Assembly (NCBI GenBank): GCA_012798865.1
Contig: JAAZMK010000027.1
Span: forward strand, 1-21,855
DNA from: Clostridiaceae bacterium
GTDB taxonomy: Bacteria; Bacillota; Clostridia; Saccharofermentanales; DTU023
Reading direction: 5' to 3'
Length of the DNA stretch: 21,855 nt
Shown: positions 1-6,902 of the stretch, in pieces
Layout of the letters: the number at the start of each line of letters is the position of its first letter
Position numbering within the stretch: position 1 is the first letter of the stretch
Program-made: the position numbers and the translations under genes
Notes under the pieces: model-generated
What the model saw: only the letters and a program-made list of their open reading frames with translations
The model's database searches: none
Told to the model about the DNA's origin: nothing

Positions 1-172
1 CCTTACATTTGGTAATTAGTATTAACAGGGGTGTGAAGCATCCTCTACCGGGAAGATGATATTCCGGAAAAAGGAGCATTCGCAAAATTTCGGCAATATG
101 TCGCTTTCTGATAGTATGTTGTCGGAGCATATAGGTCGATTTTGAAGCCATGGAAGAACGGAGACTGATGGA
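1..172. other. AT-rich leader region upstream of the first GGDEF gene
   Basis: No gene can be supported here. The three plus-strand frames are closed early by stop codons. A 29-codon open frame from the ATG at 56 has no homology that I recognise and only a poor ribosome binding site. An extended -10-like element, TGaTAGTAT, lies at 109-117 but has no convincing -35, so it is only a candidate promoter for the GGDEF gene that follows. Confidence 0.3.
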
Positions 173-1366
173 GTGAAAATGAATTATCAAATGTTATTGG
201 AAATCTCAATAAAACTAGATGTAAAAACCATGATGGGAATTTTAATCTTGGGTAATTTAGCTCTGGCTTTTCTGACATTACAATACTATTTGTATCATGA
301 AGCAAATCATGAAAAATTACTGATAAAGAGATTTGGCATTGCGAAAATATTACAGGCAGTCGCCTGGATCTTATTATTCTTCCGTGGGGATATAAGTGAC
401 ATAGCATCAGTTTACTTTGGTAATATCCTCCTCTTTATTAGTTTTTACTTAGATTCATTACTTGTTTTGAGAATGAATAAAATATCTAAAAAAATATGGT
501 TTAGTTTACAAAGCGTTTTGTTAGCATTGTCTGTTATTGTTTTTGTGGTTTTTGAAATTTTGCTTGGTACAGGAAATATTCGAATTGCGCTTGCATCTTT
601 AAGTGTTTTTTGTATTCTTGTAATTCCGAATATACTAAATATCACCAATAAGCTGAGTAGTAAGTTCGAGAAATTTGTAGGAGTCATCAGCCTGATTTTT
701 CTTATATTACTCCTGCTGAGAGCTTTCACTTCTTTATTTAATGAAGAAATTAGTTTATTTACCAATAGTATTTTTCAAAGTGGAACATTTATCTTGTTGA
801 TTTTATTGATGATTGTAAACGGAACAGGGTTTTTGCTCATCATGTATGAACGTTCATATGCATTGTTGCGGGAAAGCTCTAACTTGGATCCCTTAACTCA
901 AATTCATAATAGAAGATTTTTTATGAATAAGGCAGATGCGTATTATCAAAGGGCTTTGAGAGGACAGGAATCGTTATCGATTCTCTTTATCGATATAGAT
1001 TTTTTCAAAAAGGTAAATGACATTTACGGTCATCTGTTTGGCGATGAAGTGTTGAAAATTATAGCAAAGGTAATAGCTGAAAGTGTAAGACCGGTGGATC
1101 TGTGTTGCAGATTTGGAGGGGAGGAATTTTTAACTCTCTTACACAATACAAATAACGAACAAGCCGTACTAGTTGGAAACAGAATACGTGAAAAAATACA
1201 AAATCTGGTGTTCGAAGATAATCACAAGTTTAAATGTACTGTCAGTGTAGGTGTATATTCCGGTCTGCCAGATAGTAATAGGAACATACAACATTTTATT
1301 GATAATGCAGATCAGGCATTATATAGGGCAAAAGAATCCGGAAGAAATTGTGTAATAAGTTTATAG
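173..1366 (+). CDS. Membrane-bound diguanylate cyclase (GGDEF protein) with intact I-site
   Basis: Predicted to make cyclic di-GMP from two GTP at the inner face of the membrane. The N-terminal ~230 residues are a series of about seven hydrophobic helices (near 20-40, 53-70, 78-98, 108-130, 137-155, 167-185 and 202-225) with no sensor family that I recognise. The GGDEF domain covers about 238-397. It has the metal-binding FIDIDFFKK segment (D274) and an active GGEEF signature at 315-319. RPVD (306-309), five residues before GGEEF, matches the RxxD product-inhibition site. The start is GTG 173 or ATG 179; GGAG at 170-173 fits the ATG better. The stop lies 41 bases before a second GGDEF gene on the same strand, so the two are probably cotranscribed. 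Base composition is much more AT-rich than in the housekeeping genes downstream. Cyclase activity is inferred from the motif, not proven. Confidence 0.9.
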   Translation: MKMNYQMLLEISIKLDVKTMMGILILGNLALAFLTLQYYLYHEANHEKLLIKRFGIAKILQAVAWILLFFRGDISDIASVYFGNILLFISFYLDSLLVLRMNKISKKIWFSLQSVLLALSVIVFVVFEILLGTGNIRIALASLSVFCILVIPNILNITNKLSSKFEKFVGVISLIFLILLLLRAFTSLFNEEISLFTNSIFQSGTFILLILLMIVNGTGFLLIMYERSYALLRESSNLDPLTQIHNRRFFMNKADAYYQRALRGQESLSILFIDIDFFKKVNDIYGHLFGDEVLKIIAKVIAESVRPVDLCCRFGGEEFLTLLHNTNNEQAVLVGNRIREKIQNLVFEDNHKFKCTVSVGVYSGLPDSNRNIQHFIDNADQALYRAKESGRNCVISL

Positions 1367-1407
1367 GATGTTATAATAACTAAAACGAAAGTTGGTCCAT
1401 ATTAGTA

Positions 1408-2595
1408 ATGTTTAATTTCCCAGCTATTTTTATTGCAAACGGAACAGCAATAATTCTGTTATTAGTTGTTTTGTTTAGTGTAAAAAAGTCTTTACGTCAT
1501 GCATTGTTTGAAGAAAGAGTATTCTATTTAATGCTTTTTTTGAATATTGCCCAATGCATTATTGAATCGGTCGTCTTTGTTTTGGATGGCAAAATGATAT
1601 ATGGATATCGTACTTTGTCGTTGGGACTAAATACCGTTCTGTTTATTAATAATATTATATTTGCTTTTCTTTGGACAGTTTTTGTGGACTACAAATTATT
1701 TACAGATTTGAAAAGAATCAAGCGAATATACCCCTTTGTAGCGATACCTGCCATTCTCATTATTATTGGATGCTTAATAAACTTAGTAACACCAGTGTTT
1801 TTTGTGGTCGATAAATATAATGTTTATCAAAGAACAGTTTTATTTCTCGTTCCGTATGTCGTCACTTATTTTTATCTAGCTTATGGGATTGTATTAAGTT
1901 ATTCGTACCGTAAAAAAGTACACAAGTATTTGTTTTTCCCCGTTATTCTATTTATGATTCCCATTCTTATTGGGAGTCTGTTGCAGTTCTTCTATTATGG
2001 ATACTCTCTTGTGTGGCTTGGTGTGGCTATAGGGATGGTTTCGTTATTTATTAATGTTCAAAATGAGGCTTCTTACGTAGATCAGCTATCGGGTTTATTT
2101 AACAGACAATACTTAAATTACGCATTGTGTATGCATAGCAATAAAGGGGACACTGCCCGCACACTTGCCGGAATCATGTTAGACATTGATGGTTTCAAAA
2201 GCATAAATGATAAATTCGGACATATTGTCGGAGATGATGCTATTTTTACCGTTGGACAAATAATGCGCTCAGTTGCCGGTCATAAAGGGATATTATGCAG
2301 GTATGGGGGTGATGAGTTTGTCATATTATTGTATATAAAATCTCAAAATGAAATTACGGATATGATCGACAGCATTAGTACACAAACAACTTTGTTTAAT
2401 GAATCGGAAAAGAAACCTTATAAGATACAATTTTCAATAGGTTACAGTATATACGACAGCAAGAATGATACAGTAGATAGCTTTTTGAAGAAGATCGATT
2501 CTTCTATGTATGAAGACAAGAATAGAAAACTCTGTGAAGGAGTACTTGCTGACAGAAGACGGAAAATAGTTAATATAGAAGACATAAATAATTAA
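1408..2595 (+). CDS. Membrane-bound diguanylate cyclase (GGDEF protein), I-site lost
   Basis: A second predicted c-di-GMP synthase. About 220 N-terminal residues form roughly seven hydrophobic segments (near 5-24, 37-58, 72-92, 108-132, 142-164, 173-197 and 200-217). A GGDEF domain follows from about 223. The segment LDIDGFKSINDKFGH carries the metal-binding Asp, and the canonical GGDEF signature is at 300-304. The residues at the usual RxxD inhibition site are GHKG (291-294), so feedback by c-di-GMP at this site looks absent. The C-terminus has a basic patch (ADRRRK) followed by an acidic end. The membrane half differs in sequence from that of the preceding protein but has the same layout, so this could be an old duplication or two unrelated sensors. 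The ribosome binding site before ATG 1408 is weak. The gene shares the AT-rich composition of its neighbour. Confidence 0.9.
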   Translation: MFNFPAIFIANGTAIILLLVVLFSVKKSLRHALFEERVFYLMLFLNIAQCIIESVVFVLDGKMIYGYRTLSLGLNTVLFINNIIFAFLWTVFVDYKLFTDLKRIKRIYPFVAIPAILIIIGCLINLVTPVFFVVDKYNVYQRTVLFLVPYVVTYFYLAYGIVLSYSYRKKVHKYLFFPVILFMIPILIGSLLQFFYYGYSLVWLGVAIGMVSLFINVQNEASYVDQLSGLFNRQYLNYALCMHSNKGDTARTLAGIMLDIDGFKSINDKFGHIVGDDAIFTVGQIMRSVAGHKGILCRYGGDEFVILLYIKSQNEITDMIDSISTQTTLFNESEKKPYKIQFSIGYSIYDSKNDTVDSFLKKIDSSMYEDKNRKLCEGVLADRRRKIVNIEDINN

Positions 2596-2857
2596 GGTAT
2601 CTAGCAAATTTTTTAGATTAATACCAGTTTGTCGTGCCGGAAGTCGTTTCCCTATGAGTGTCAAACAAACGCTCATTCATCTGTATATTGGACAATTCCG
2701 TTCGGACAGGATGAAGTACATGCCAAGTTGAAATCTAGCCGAGGAAGTTCTTTCTTGGCACGATAATTATTCGCAATCCTGTACCTGCTTGGTATGTTAA
2801 GGGTTATTGAAAACATCTAGGAAAGATGAAAAAGACAGATACCATCGTTAATCTACA
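2596..2857. other. Intergenic region without a recognisable gene
   Basis: I see no coding sequence. A GGTAT/ATACC pair at 2596-2600 and 2621-2625 is too weak to call a terminator for the GGDEF pair. An 11-codon frame starts at ATG 2826 and its TGA overlaps the ATG of the next gene at 2858; it is too short and too poorly supported to call a leader peptide. I found no convincing -35/-10 pair for the glycosylase gene. Confidence 0.4.
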
Positions 2858-3355
2858 ATGACCAAACATCAAACCATTACCCACCCACTCCGACCTCTTT
2901 TTCAGACCGATTCTAAAATTTTGATCCTGGGTTCCTTTCCATCGGTCAAAACGAGAGAATACGGCTTTTTTTACGGGCATCCCCAAAATCGTTTCTGGCC
3001 TTTGCTTGAGCGGATTTTCGGTGTGAAATTGAGTACGGATATTGAAGAAAGAAGAGCCTTTCTTTTACAGCACCATCTTGCCGTCTACGATGTCATCTAT
3101 CAGTGCGATATCGTCGGATCCAGCGATGCCAGTATTCAAAATGTTGTTCCCTCAGATTTGAGTCCTATCTTCAAAGAGGCAGACATAAAGCATGTTTTCT
3201 GTAACGGCGGGACGGCTTACCGCTACTATCAAAAATATCAGGAGCGTAAAACGGGATTCAAAGCCACTCAACTGCCCTCCACCAGTCCTGCCAATGCAAG
3301 ATATTCTATAGATGATTTGTATCATCAATGGAGGATAATACGAGAGTATATGTGA
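2858..3355 (+). CDS. DNA-deoxyinosine / uracil-DNA glycosylase (UDG superfamily, HDG type)
   Basis: Predicted base-excision repair enzyme that removes deaminated bases (hypoxanthine, possibly uracil) from DNA. At 165 residues it has the usual length for this compact branch. Motif 1 is GSFPSVKTRE (25-34), followed by the family-typical FYGHPQNRFW (38-47). YDVIYQC and GSSD lie at 77-90, and the motif-2-like segment STSPANA is at 141-147, near the end. This pattern fits the UDG family 6 (hypoxanthine-DNA glycosylase) group better than classical Ung, which is longer and has GQDPYH. The start ATG 2858 places motif 1 at the usual distance from the N-terminus, but its ribosome binding site is weak. 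It stands alone between the GGDEF pair and the rplM promoter. The exact substrate is inferred. Confidence 0.85.
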   Translation: MTKHQTITHPLRPLFQTDSKILILGSFPSVKTREYGFFYGHPQNRFWPLLERIFGVKLSTDIEERRAFLLQHHLAVYDVIYQCDIVGSSDASIQNVVPSDLSPIFKEADIKHVFCNGGTAYRYYQKYQERKTGFKATQLPSTSPANARYSIDDLYHQWRIIREYM

Positions 3356-3515
3356 GAAGGTTGTAGAGAGCATTTTATTCACGACTCCGCCAAAGGTTCC
3401 GGTGAATCCGGTCACATGAAACGAAGCAACTCTGTGTCCTAGGGCATTGAAAAAACGCGAATAACAGATAAAACAGCCGAATTCAGTCGATCTGTAAAGT
3501 TATTTTGAAAATTTG
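3356..3515. other. Intergenic spacer before the rplM promoter
   Basis: There is no gene and no clear terminator for the glycosylase gene. The sequence is of mixed composition and has no inverted repeat long enough to call. Confidence 0.3.
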
Positions 3516-3544
3516 TTGACACGGGCGAATCATCCTGATAAGAT
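3516..3544 (+). promoter_or_regulatory. Sigma-A type promoter of rplM-rpsI
   Basis: TTGACA at 3516-3521 is a perfect -35. A 17-base spacer leads to TAAGAT at 3539-3544, preceded by TG at 3536-3537, which makes an extended -10. This is one of the best promoters in the window and suits a ribosomal protein operon. The transcript would have a leader of about 50 bases. Confidence 0.8.
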
Positions 3545-3555
3545 AGTCACCGTGT

Positions 3556-3576
3556 CGCGCCGATTTTGGTCGCGCG
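3556..3576 (+). promoter_or_regulatory. Possible L13 leader hairpin
   Basis: CGCGC (3556-3560) can pair with GCGCG (3572-3576) in the short untranslated leader of rplM. Firmicutes often carry an L13-responsive leader RNA here. The stem is short and I could not match the full consensus, so this is only a candidate. Confidence 0.25.
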
Positions 3577-3601
3577 CAATAGTTGGAGGAAGAGATTAAC
3601 G

Positions 3602-4030
3602 ATGAAAACGTATATGCCGAAAGCAAGCGAGGTGGATCGCCGCTGGTATCTCGTTGACGCCGAAGGGAAAGTTCTCGGGCGTTTGGCGACGGAGATCGCG
3701 AACATCTTGCGCGGAAAGAATAAGCCGGAATACACCCCGCATATGGACATGGGCGACTTTGTCGTCGTCGTGAATGCCGATAAGCTGGTCGTCACCGGTA
3801 AGAAAGAGCAGCAGAAACTGTATCGACGCCATACAGGTTATCCGAGCGGTTTGCGCGAGGTTCCTTACGAACGCATGATGGCGACACATCCTGAACGCGT
3901 CTTGGAGAAGGCTGTTCGCGGCATGCTGCCGAAGAATTCACTCGGGCGTGCGATGTTCCGCAAACTTAAAGTTTATGCCGGACCGAACCACAAACACGAG
4001 GCGCAAAAGCCGGAAAAGATCGAGCTATAG
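3602..4030 (+). CDS. rplM: 50S ribosomal protein L13
   Basis: Large-subunit ribosomal protein that binds 23S rRNA early in 50S assembly. The 142-residue length is typical. Family signatures are the start MKTYMPKASEVDRRWYLVDA, GKVLGRLATEIA, the HTGYPSGLRE region in the middle, the segment AVRGMLPKNSLGR, and KLKVYAGPNHKHEAQ near the end. ATG 3602 is chosen because it gives the family N-terminus; GGAGGA at 3585-3590 is the ribosome binding site, with a rather long spacing of 11. A farther upstream start would add residues not found in L13. It is the first gene of the rplM-rpsI operon and lies 18 bases before rpsI. Confidence 0.98.
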   Translation: MKTYMPKASEVDRRWYLVDAEGKVLGRLATEIANILRGKNKPEYTPHMDMGDFVVVVNADKLVVTGKKEQQKLYRRHTGYPSGLREVPYERMMATHPERVLEKAVRGMLPKNSLGRAMFRKLKVYAGPNHKHEAQKPEKIEL

Positions 4031-4048
4031 TGACGGGGGAGAAGAAAT

Positions 4049-4450
4049 ATGGCTAATCAGCAAGGATATTTTTATGGAACGGGACGCAGGAAGGAAGCCG
4101 TGGCGAGAGTCAGGCTGTATCCCGGTTCCGGTAGGATTACAGTTAACAAGAAACCGTTCGATGAGTATTTCCCTTTGGAGACTCTTCGCATGATCGTGCG
4201 CCAGCCCATCGTTGCCGCAAACGTTTCTGACCGCTACGACATCGTCGTCAACGTGCGCGGCGGAGGTATCGCCGGTCAGGCGGGCGCCATTCGCCACGGG
4301 ATCGCTCGCGCCCTCGTCGACGCGGATAGCGAACAGTACAAGAAAACGATGAGAAAGCACGGATTCCTGACGAGAGACGCGCGCATCAAAGAGCGCAAAA
4401 AGCCGGGACTCAAAAAAGCGAGAAAAGCTTCTCAATTCTCCAAGCGTTAA
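4049..4450 (+). CDS. rpsI: 30S ribosomal protein S9
   Basis: Small-subunit protein whose C-terminal tail reaches the decoding-site tRNA. The 133 residues are a normal length. It shows the S9 hallmarks YGTGRRKEAVARVRL near the N-terminus, GGGIAGQAGAIRHGIARAL in the middle, and the basic end KKARKASQFSKR with the conserved final SKR. The ribosome binding site GGGGGAG just before ATG 4049 is strong. It follows rplM by 18 bases, the near-universal bacterial pairing, and is followed by a hairpin terminator. Confidence 0.98.
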   Translation: MANQQGYFYGTGRRKEAVARVRLYPGSGRITVNKKPFDEYFPLETLRMIVRQPIVAANVSDRYDIVVNVRGGGIAGQAGAIRHGIARALVDADSEQYKKTMRKHGFLTRDARIKERKKPGLKKARKASQFSKR

Positions 4451-4482
4451 TGTGACGGGACAAATCTTTTCACGTATTCGCG

Positions 4483-4511
4483 AAAGTGGCAGATTTGACT
4501 CTGCCACTTTT
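4483..4511 (+). terminator. Terminator of rplM-rpsI
   Basis: A perfect 10-bp stem, AAAGTGGCAG (4483-4492) with CTGCCACTTT (4501-4510), encloses an 8-base loop. The T-run (4508-4511) is short and partly inside the stem, so termination may be incomplete. Confidence 0.65.
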
Positions 4512-4538
4512 CAGCTGTGGAAGACCGTGATGTAAAAT
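4510..4538 (+). promoter_or_regulatory. Possible weak promoter of tsaE-tsaB-rimI
   Basis: TAAAAT at 4533-4538 could be a -10. The hexamer 17 bases upstream (TTCAGC) is a poor -35. The operon may instead be served by read-through from rpsI. Confidence 0.25.
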
Positions 4539-4560
4539 TACTGATGAAAGCGGTGGCGCG

Positions 4561-5064
4561 TTGTTGGTTTTTTCTGTCATGACACAATCCCCGGATGAGA
4601 CACGAGAGCTCGGTAAGCTGTTCGCGTCTGTTTTACGCGCGCGCGATGTCGTGTTGATGACCGGGAGCCTCGGTGCCGGCAAGACTTGTTTCGTTGGCGG
4701 TGTCGCAGAGGCGTTACGTGTCAAGGGACACGTAACGAGCCCGACGTTCACTCTGCTTCATGTCCATGAACCAGCCGAAGAGAACCGGTTGCCGCTCAAT
4801 CACTTCGATGTATACCGCTTGGATGGGGCGGACGATTTTATTCGCCACGGATTTGATGAAATCTCCTATCAGGATGGCATTACGCTCATCGAATGGGGTG
4901 ATCGCGTACGCGAGGCACTTCCCGACGATGTGATTGAGCTTGCCATCACGTTCGGTGATGACGATGATGAGCGAGTCCTACGATTTCTTTTTCCGAAGGG
5001 GAGAGAGAACGACGGTGAAAAGTTTCGCCGACTTCTGAACGGTATAGAAAGGCGGAAACGATGA
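4561..5064 (+). CDS. tsaE: tRNA t6A biosynthesis ATPase TsaE
   Basis: ATPase of the TsaB-TsaD-TsaE complex, which places threonylcarbamoyl on A37 of ANN-decoding tRNAs. The protein has about 167 residues. The Walker A motif GSLGAGKT is at 35-42, followed by FVGGVAEAL. SPTFTLLHVHE and HFDVYRLD are the conserved family segments, and LIEWGDRV is the Walker B-like region. The start is uncertain: TTG 4561 or TTG 4564 keeps the first beta strand (VFSVMTQSPDETREL) that aligns with TsaE proteins, whereas ATG 4579 would cut it and has no ribosome binding site. The tsaB ATG overlaps its stop by four bases (ATGA), which implies translational coupling. Confidence 0.93.
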   Translation: MLVFSVMTQSPDETRELGKLFASVLRARDVVLMTGSLGAGKTCFVGGVAEALRVKGHVTSPTFTLLHVHEPAEENRLPLNHFDVYRLDGADDFIRHGFDEISYQDGITLIEWGDRVREALPDDVIELAITFGDDDDERVLRFLFPKGRENDGEKFRRLLNGIERRKR

Positions 5065-5771
5065 TTACGCTTGGTATCGATACAACGGGAAAGACCCTAG
5101 CCGTCGCCGTTCTAAGGGATAATGCTCCTGTTGCGGAATTGTTACTGTCGACGGGGTACAGGCATGGCGTGACGCTTCAGCCTTCCATTGAATATGTGCT
5201 CGGACAAGCCGATCTCAACGTGAAAGATATCGATCTCTTCGCGCTGACGACGGGACCCGGCTCCTTTACCGGGATTCGCATCGGACTTGCTTCAGTGAAA
5301 GCGATGGCATACGCGGTCGGTGCAAAAGCCGTCGGTGTCTCATCGTTGCATGCCTTGGCACGCTCGACCGTTTGCGACGAACGTCCCGTCTTCGCGATGT
5401 TCGACGCGCGCGGCGGTCGAGTCTTTGGCGGATTATTCCGCGGGAACGAACAAACGCTTGGGGGAGAACCTCAGCCGATCGCCCTTTGGGTTGAAGCAAT
5501 TATGGGGAAGATTGCCCCCGGCGAGATCGTGACCATGACGGGTGACGGCATCGATGTGTTTCAAGATGTGTTAGAACGTGACGGTCTCATCCTCCCGTTC
5601 GATGTCGTGTTTGTGCCTCTACACCAACGAGTGGTACGCGCTTCTGTCGTTGCGCAGATAGCGATCGAGTTGCTTGAAGACAATAAGACGGAAACCGATC
5701 CATTTCTGCTCGATGCGCACTATGGTCTTCTTTCCTCTGCGGAACGCTCAGGAATTAGCGAGAAAACATGA
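5061..5771 (+). CDS. tsaB: tRNA t6A biosynthesis protein TsaB
   Basis: Scaffold partner of TsaD in t6A synthesis, with an ASKHA-type fold. The 236 residues match the family. The N-terminus ITLGIDTTGKTLAVAVL is the phosphate-1-like strand pair, and LFALTTGPGSFTGIRIGL near residues 60-77 is the diagnostic TsaB segment. FDARGGRVFGGLF corresponds to the conserved AR(R/G)xEVY-like stretch. ATG 5061 overlaps the tsaE stop, which fixes the start. rimI follows on the same strand. TsaD, the catalytic partner, often encoded after rimI in Firmicutes, is not in this window. Confidence 0.95.
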   Translation: MITLGIDTTGKTLAVAVLRDNAPVAELLLSTGYRHGVTLQPSIEYVLGQADLNVKDIDLFALTTGPGSFTGIRIGLASVKAMAYAVGAKAVGVSSLHALARSTVCDERPVFAMFDARGGRVFGGLFRGNEQTLGGEPQPIALWVEAIMGKIAPGEIVTMTGDGIDVFQDVLERDGLILPFDVVFVPLHQRVVRASVVAQIAIELLEDNKTETDPFLLDAHYGLLSSAERSGISEKT

Positions 5772-5814
5772 CGACTTCCTCCCCATTCATGTACGCTTTC
5801 ACCGGGATAACAGA

Positions 5815-6363
5815 ATGAAAAAAGATGATTCAATGACGGAGAGGGAAGAGAGGCGCGATACCGATCATTACATCGCGCAAGACGGGTCATTCTGGGGCGT
5901 AAGAGAAGCTGTGCCTGCTGATCTTAATGATCTTGTAACGCTCGACGATATCACAAAGCCCGTTCCGTGGGGCAGAGACGCCATCGCAGGGTTCATCGGA
6001 TGTGTGCCCGGAGTGTTCGTCCTTTATCCATCGAACCGTGCGGGGATGACGCTTGGCGGACCGGTCGGTTTTGTCATCGCTCGGTGGCTTGGTGACGAGT
6101 GCGAGATCATGTCAATCGGCGTTCACCCTCAATACCGCCGCCGAGGATTGGGGCGGATGTTGATGGAGACCGTGAGGCGAACGACCTTGGCGCATGGAAA
6201 GACGTCTTGGATTCTTGAGGTTCGCGAATACAATACGCCCGCCCTTTCTCTATATAAAAGTATAGGTTTTCTCGAGGTCGGTAAAAGGCGAGATTACTAC
6301 ATAGACACAGGCGAAGCGGCGATCTTGATGCGAGGTGATACGACCAACGGAGATCCGCAATAG
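5815..6363 (+). CDS. rimI: GNAT N-acetyltransferase, RimI type
   Basis: Predicted acetyl-CoA-dependent N-alpha-acetyltransferase; RimI classically acts on ribosomal protein S18. The GNAT fold is clear: IMSIGVHPQYRRRGLGRMLM is motif A with the acetyl-CoA loop RRRGLG, followed by WILEVREYNTPALSLYKSIGF (strand 5 and helix 4) and the RRDYY C-terminal tyrosines seen in RimI. The start is uncertain. ATG 5815 lies 44 bases after the tsaB stop, ATG 5833 is also possible, and in-frame starts inside tsaB exist. None has a strong ribosome binding site. From ATG 5815 the protein has 182 residues, slightly longer than average because of an acidic/basic lead-in before the domain. Position after tsaE-tsaB is the usual one. 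Confidence 0.85.
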   Translation: MKKDDSMTEREERRDTDHYIAQDGSFWGVREAVPADLNDLVTLDDITKPVPWGRDAIAGFIGCVPGVFVLYPSNRAGMTLGGPVGFVIARWLGDECEIMSIGVHPQYRRRGLGRMLMETVRRTTLAHGKTSWILEVREYNTPALSLYKSIGFLEVGKRRDYYIDTGEAAILMRGDTTNGDPQ

Positions 6364-6374
6364 CGGAGTGTTTT
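6354..6374 (+). terminator. Possible weak terminator after rimI
   Basis: TCCGC (6354-6358), loop AATA and GCGGA (6363-6367) form a 5-bp stem across the rimI stop, followed by GTGTTTTA. It is short but well placed, and a new promoter follows. Confidence 0.3.
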
Positions 6375-6515
6375 ACATCTGCGTTTTACAAGTTTCGTCA
6401 TTATTTTTTACTTTCATCAATCAAAATCGCGGTCAGCTTGGCAAAATGACTGATTTCATGGTTGGAACGACAAGAAATTAGGCGAAAATATGGTATTAAG
6501 CTGTTCAATCTCTGA

Positions 6516-6545
6516 TTGACATCCTATTGGCGACATTTCTATACT
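6516..6545 (+). promoter_or_regulatory. Promoter of the HPr-like gene and uvrC
   Basis: TTGACA (6516-6521) is a perfect -35. An 18-base spacer leads to TATACT (6540-6545), five of six to consensus. It gives a leader of about 45 bases before the GGAGG and ATG of the HPr-like gene. The rest of the 6375-6515 stretch holds no gene that I can see. Confidence 0.75.
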
Positions 6546-6598
6546 GAATTTCACAATCACATTCCTGCCTGTCGGGATGTCCGGAACGGAGGAACGCC

Positions 6599-6856
6599 AT
6601 GTCAAAAAAAGGTGTCATCTTTCATTGTAAAGAGGAGACATTAATGAAGGCGATCGCGATGATTATCCAAATATCGTCTCATTTTGATTCAAGCATTTTT
6701 ATTGAAAAAGATGGTCGTCGCGCAAACGCGAAGAGCCTGCTCGGCGTTCTATCTCTGGGAATCGAACAGGGTGATTATCTCACCATATCCGCTGAAGGCG
6801 ATGATCAGGAAGAAGCACTTGAGAGGCTCTCCCTGTACGTCATGGCTGACGGATAA
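6599..6856 (+). CDS. HPr/Crh-like protein lacking the active-site histidine
   Basis: HPr-fold protein of 85 residues. HPr normally carries phosphate from Enzyme I to sugar PTS enzymes on His15 within GxHARPA. Here the aligned segment is ETLMKAIAM (13-21), so His15, Arg17 and Pro18 are replaced by Met, Ala and Ile. The second half is well conserved: AKSLLGVLSLG has Ser at residue 46, the HPr kinase/phosphorylase site, followed by GDYLTISAEGDD and EEALERL. It should therefore not act in PTS phosphotransfer but could be a regulatory protein like Crh, which has Gln15 and keeps Ser46. GGAGG at 6588-6592, six bases before ATG 6599, is a strong ribosome binding site, so the gene looks expressed. uvrC starts 46 bases downstream. 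A regulatory role is inferred. Confidence 0.85.
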   Translation: MSKKGVIFHCKEETLMKAIAMIIQISSHFDSSIFIEKDGRRANAKSLLGVLSLGIEQGDYLTISAEGDDQEEALERLSLYVMADG

Positions 6857-6902
6857 AGAATGGCGGTGACGTATACGCCGTCAAGAGGGGGTCATCTTTC
6901 AG

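Noticed and set aside
2826..2860. An 11-codon frame ending at the glycosylase start, as a leader peptide
   Set aside because: It is very short, the ribosome binding site is badly spaced, and no hairpin or regulatory pattern goes with it.
4025..4507. A 160-codon open frame on the minus strand
   Set aside because: It covers rpsI and its terminator in antisense and has no features of a gene.
4545..4558. A cre-like sequence (TGAAAGCGGTGGCG) before tsaE
   Set aside because: It matches the catabolite-repression operator only in part and the gene is not a carbon-use gene; one such match can arise by chance.
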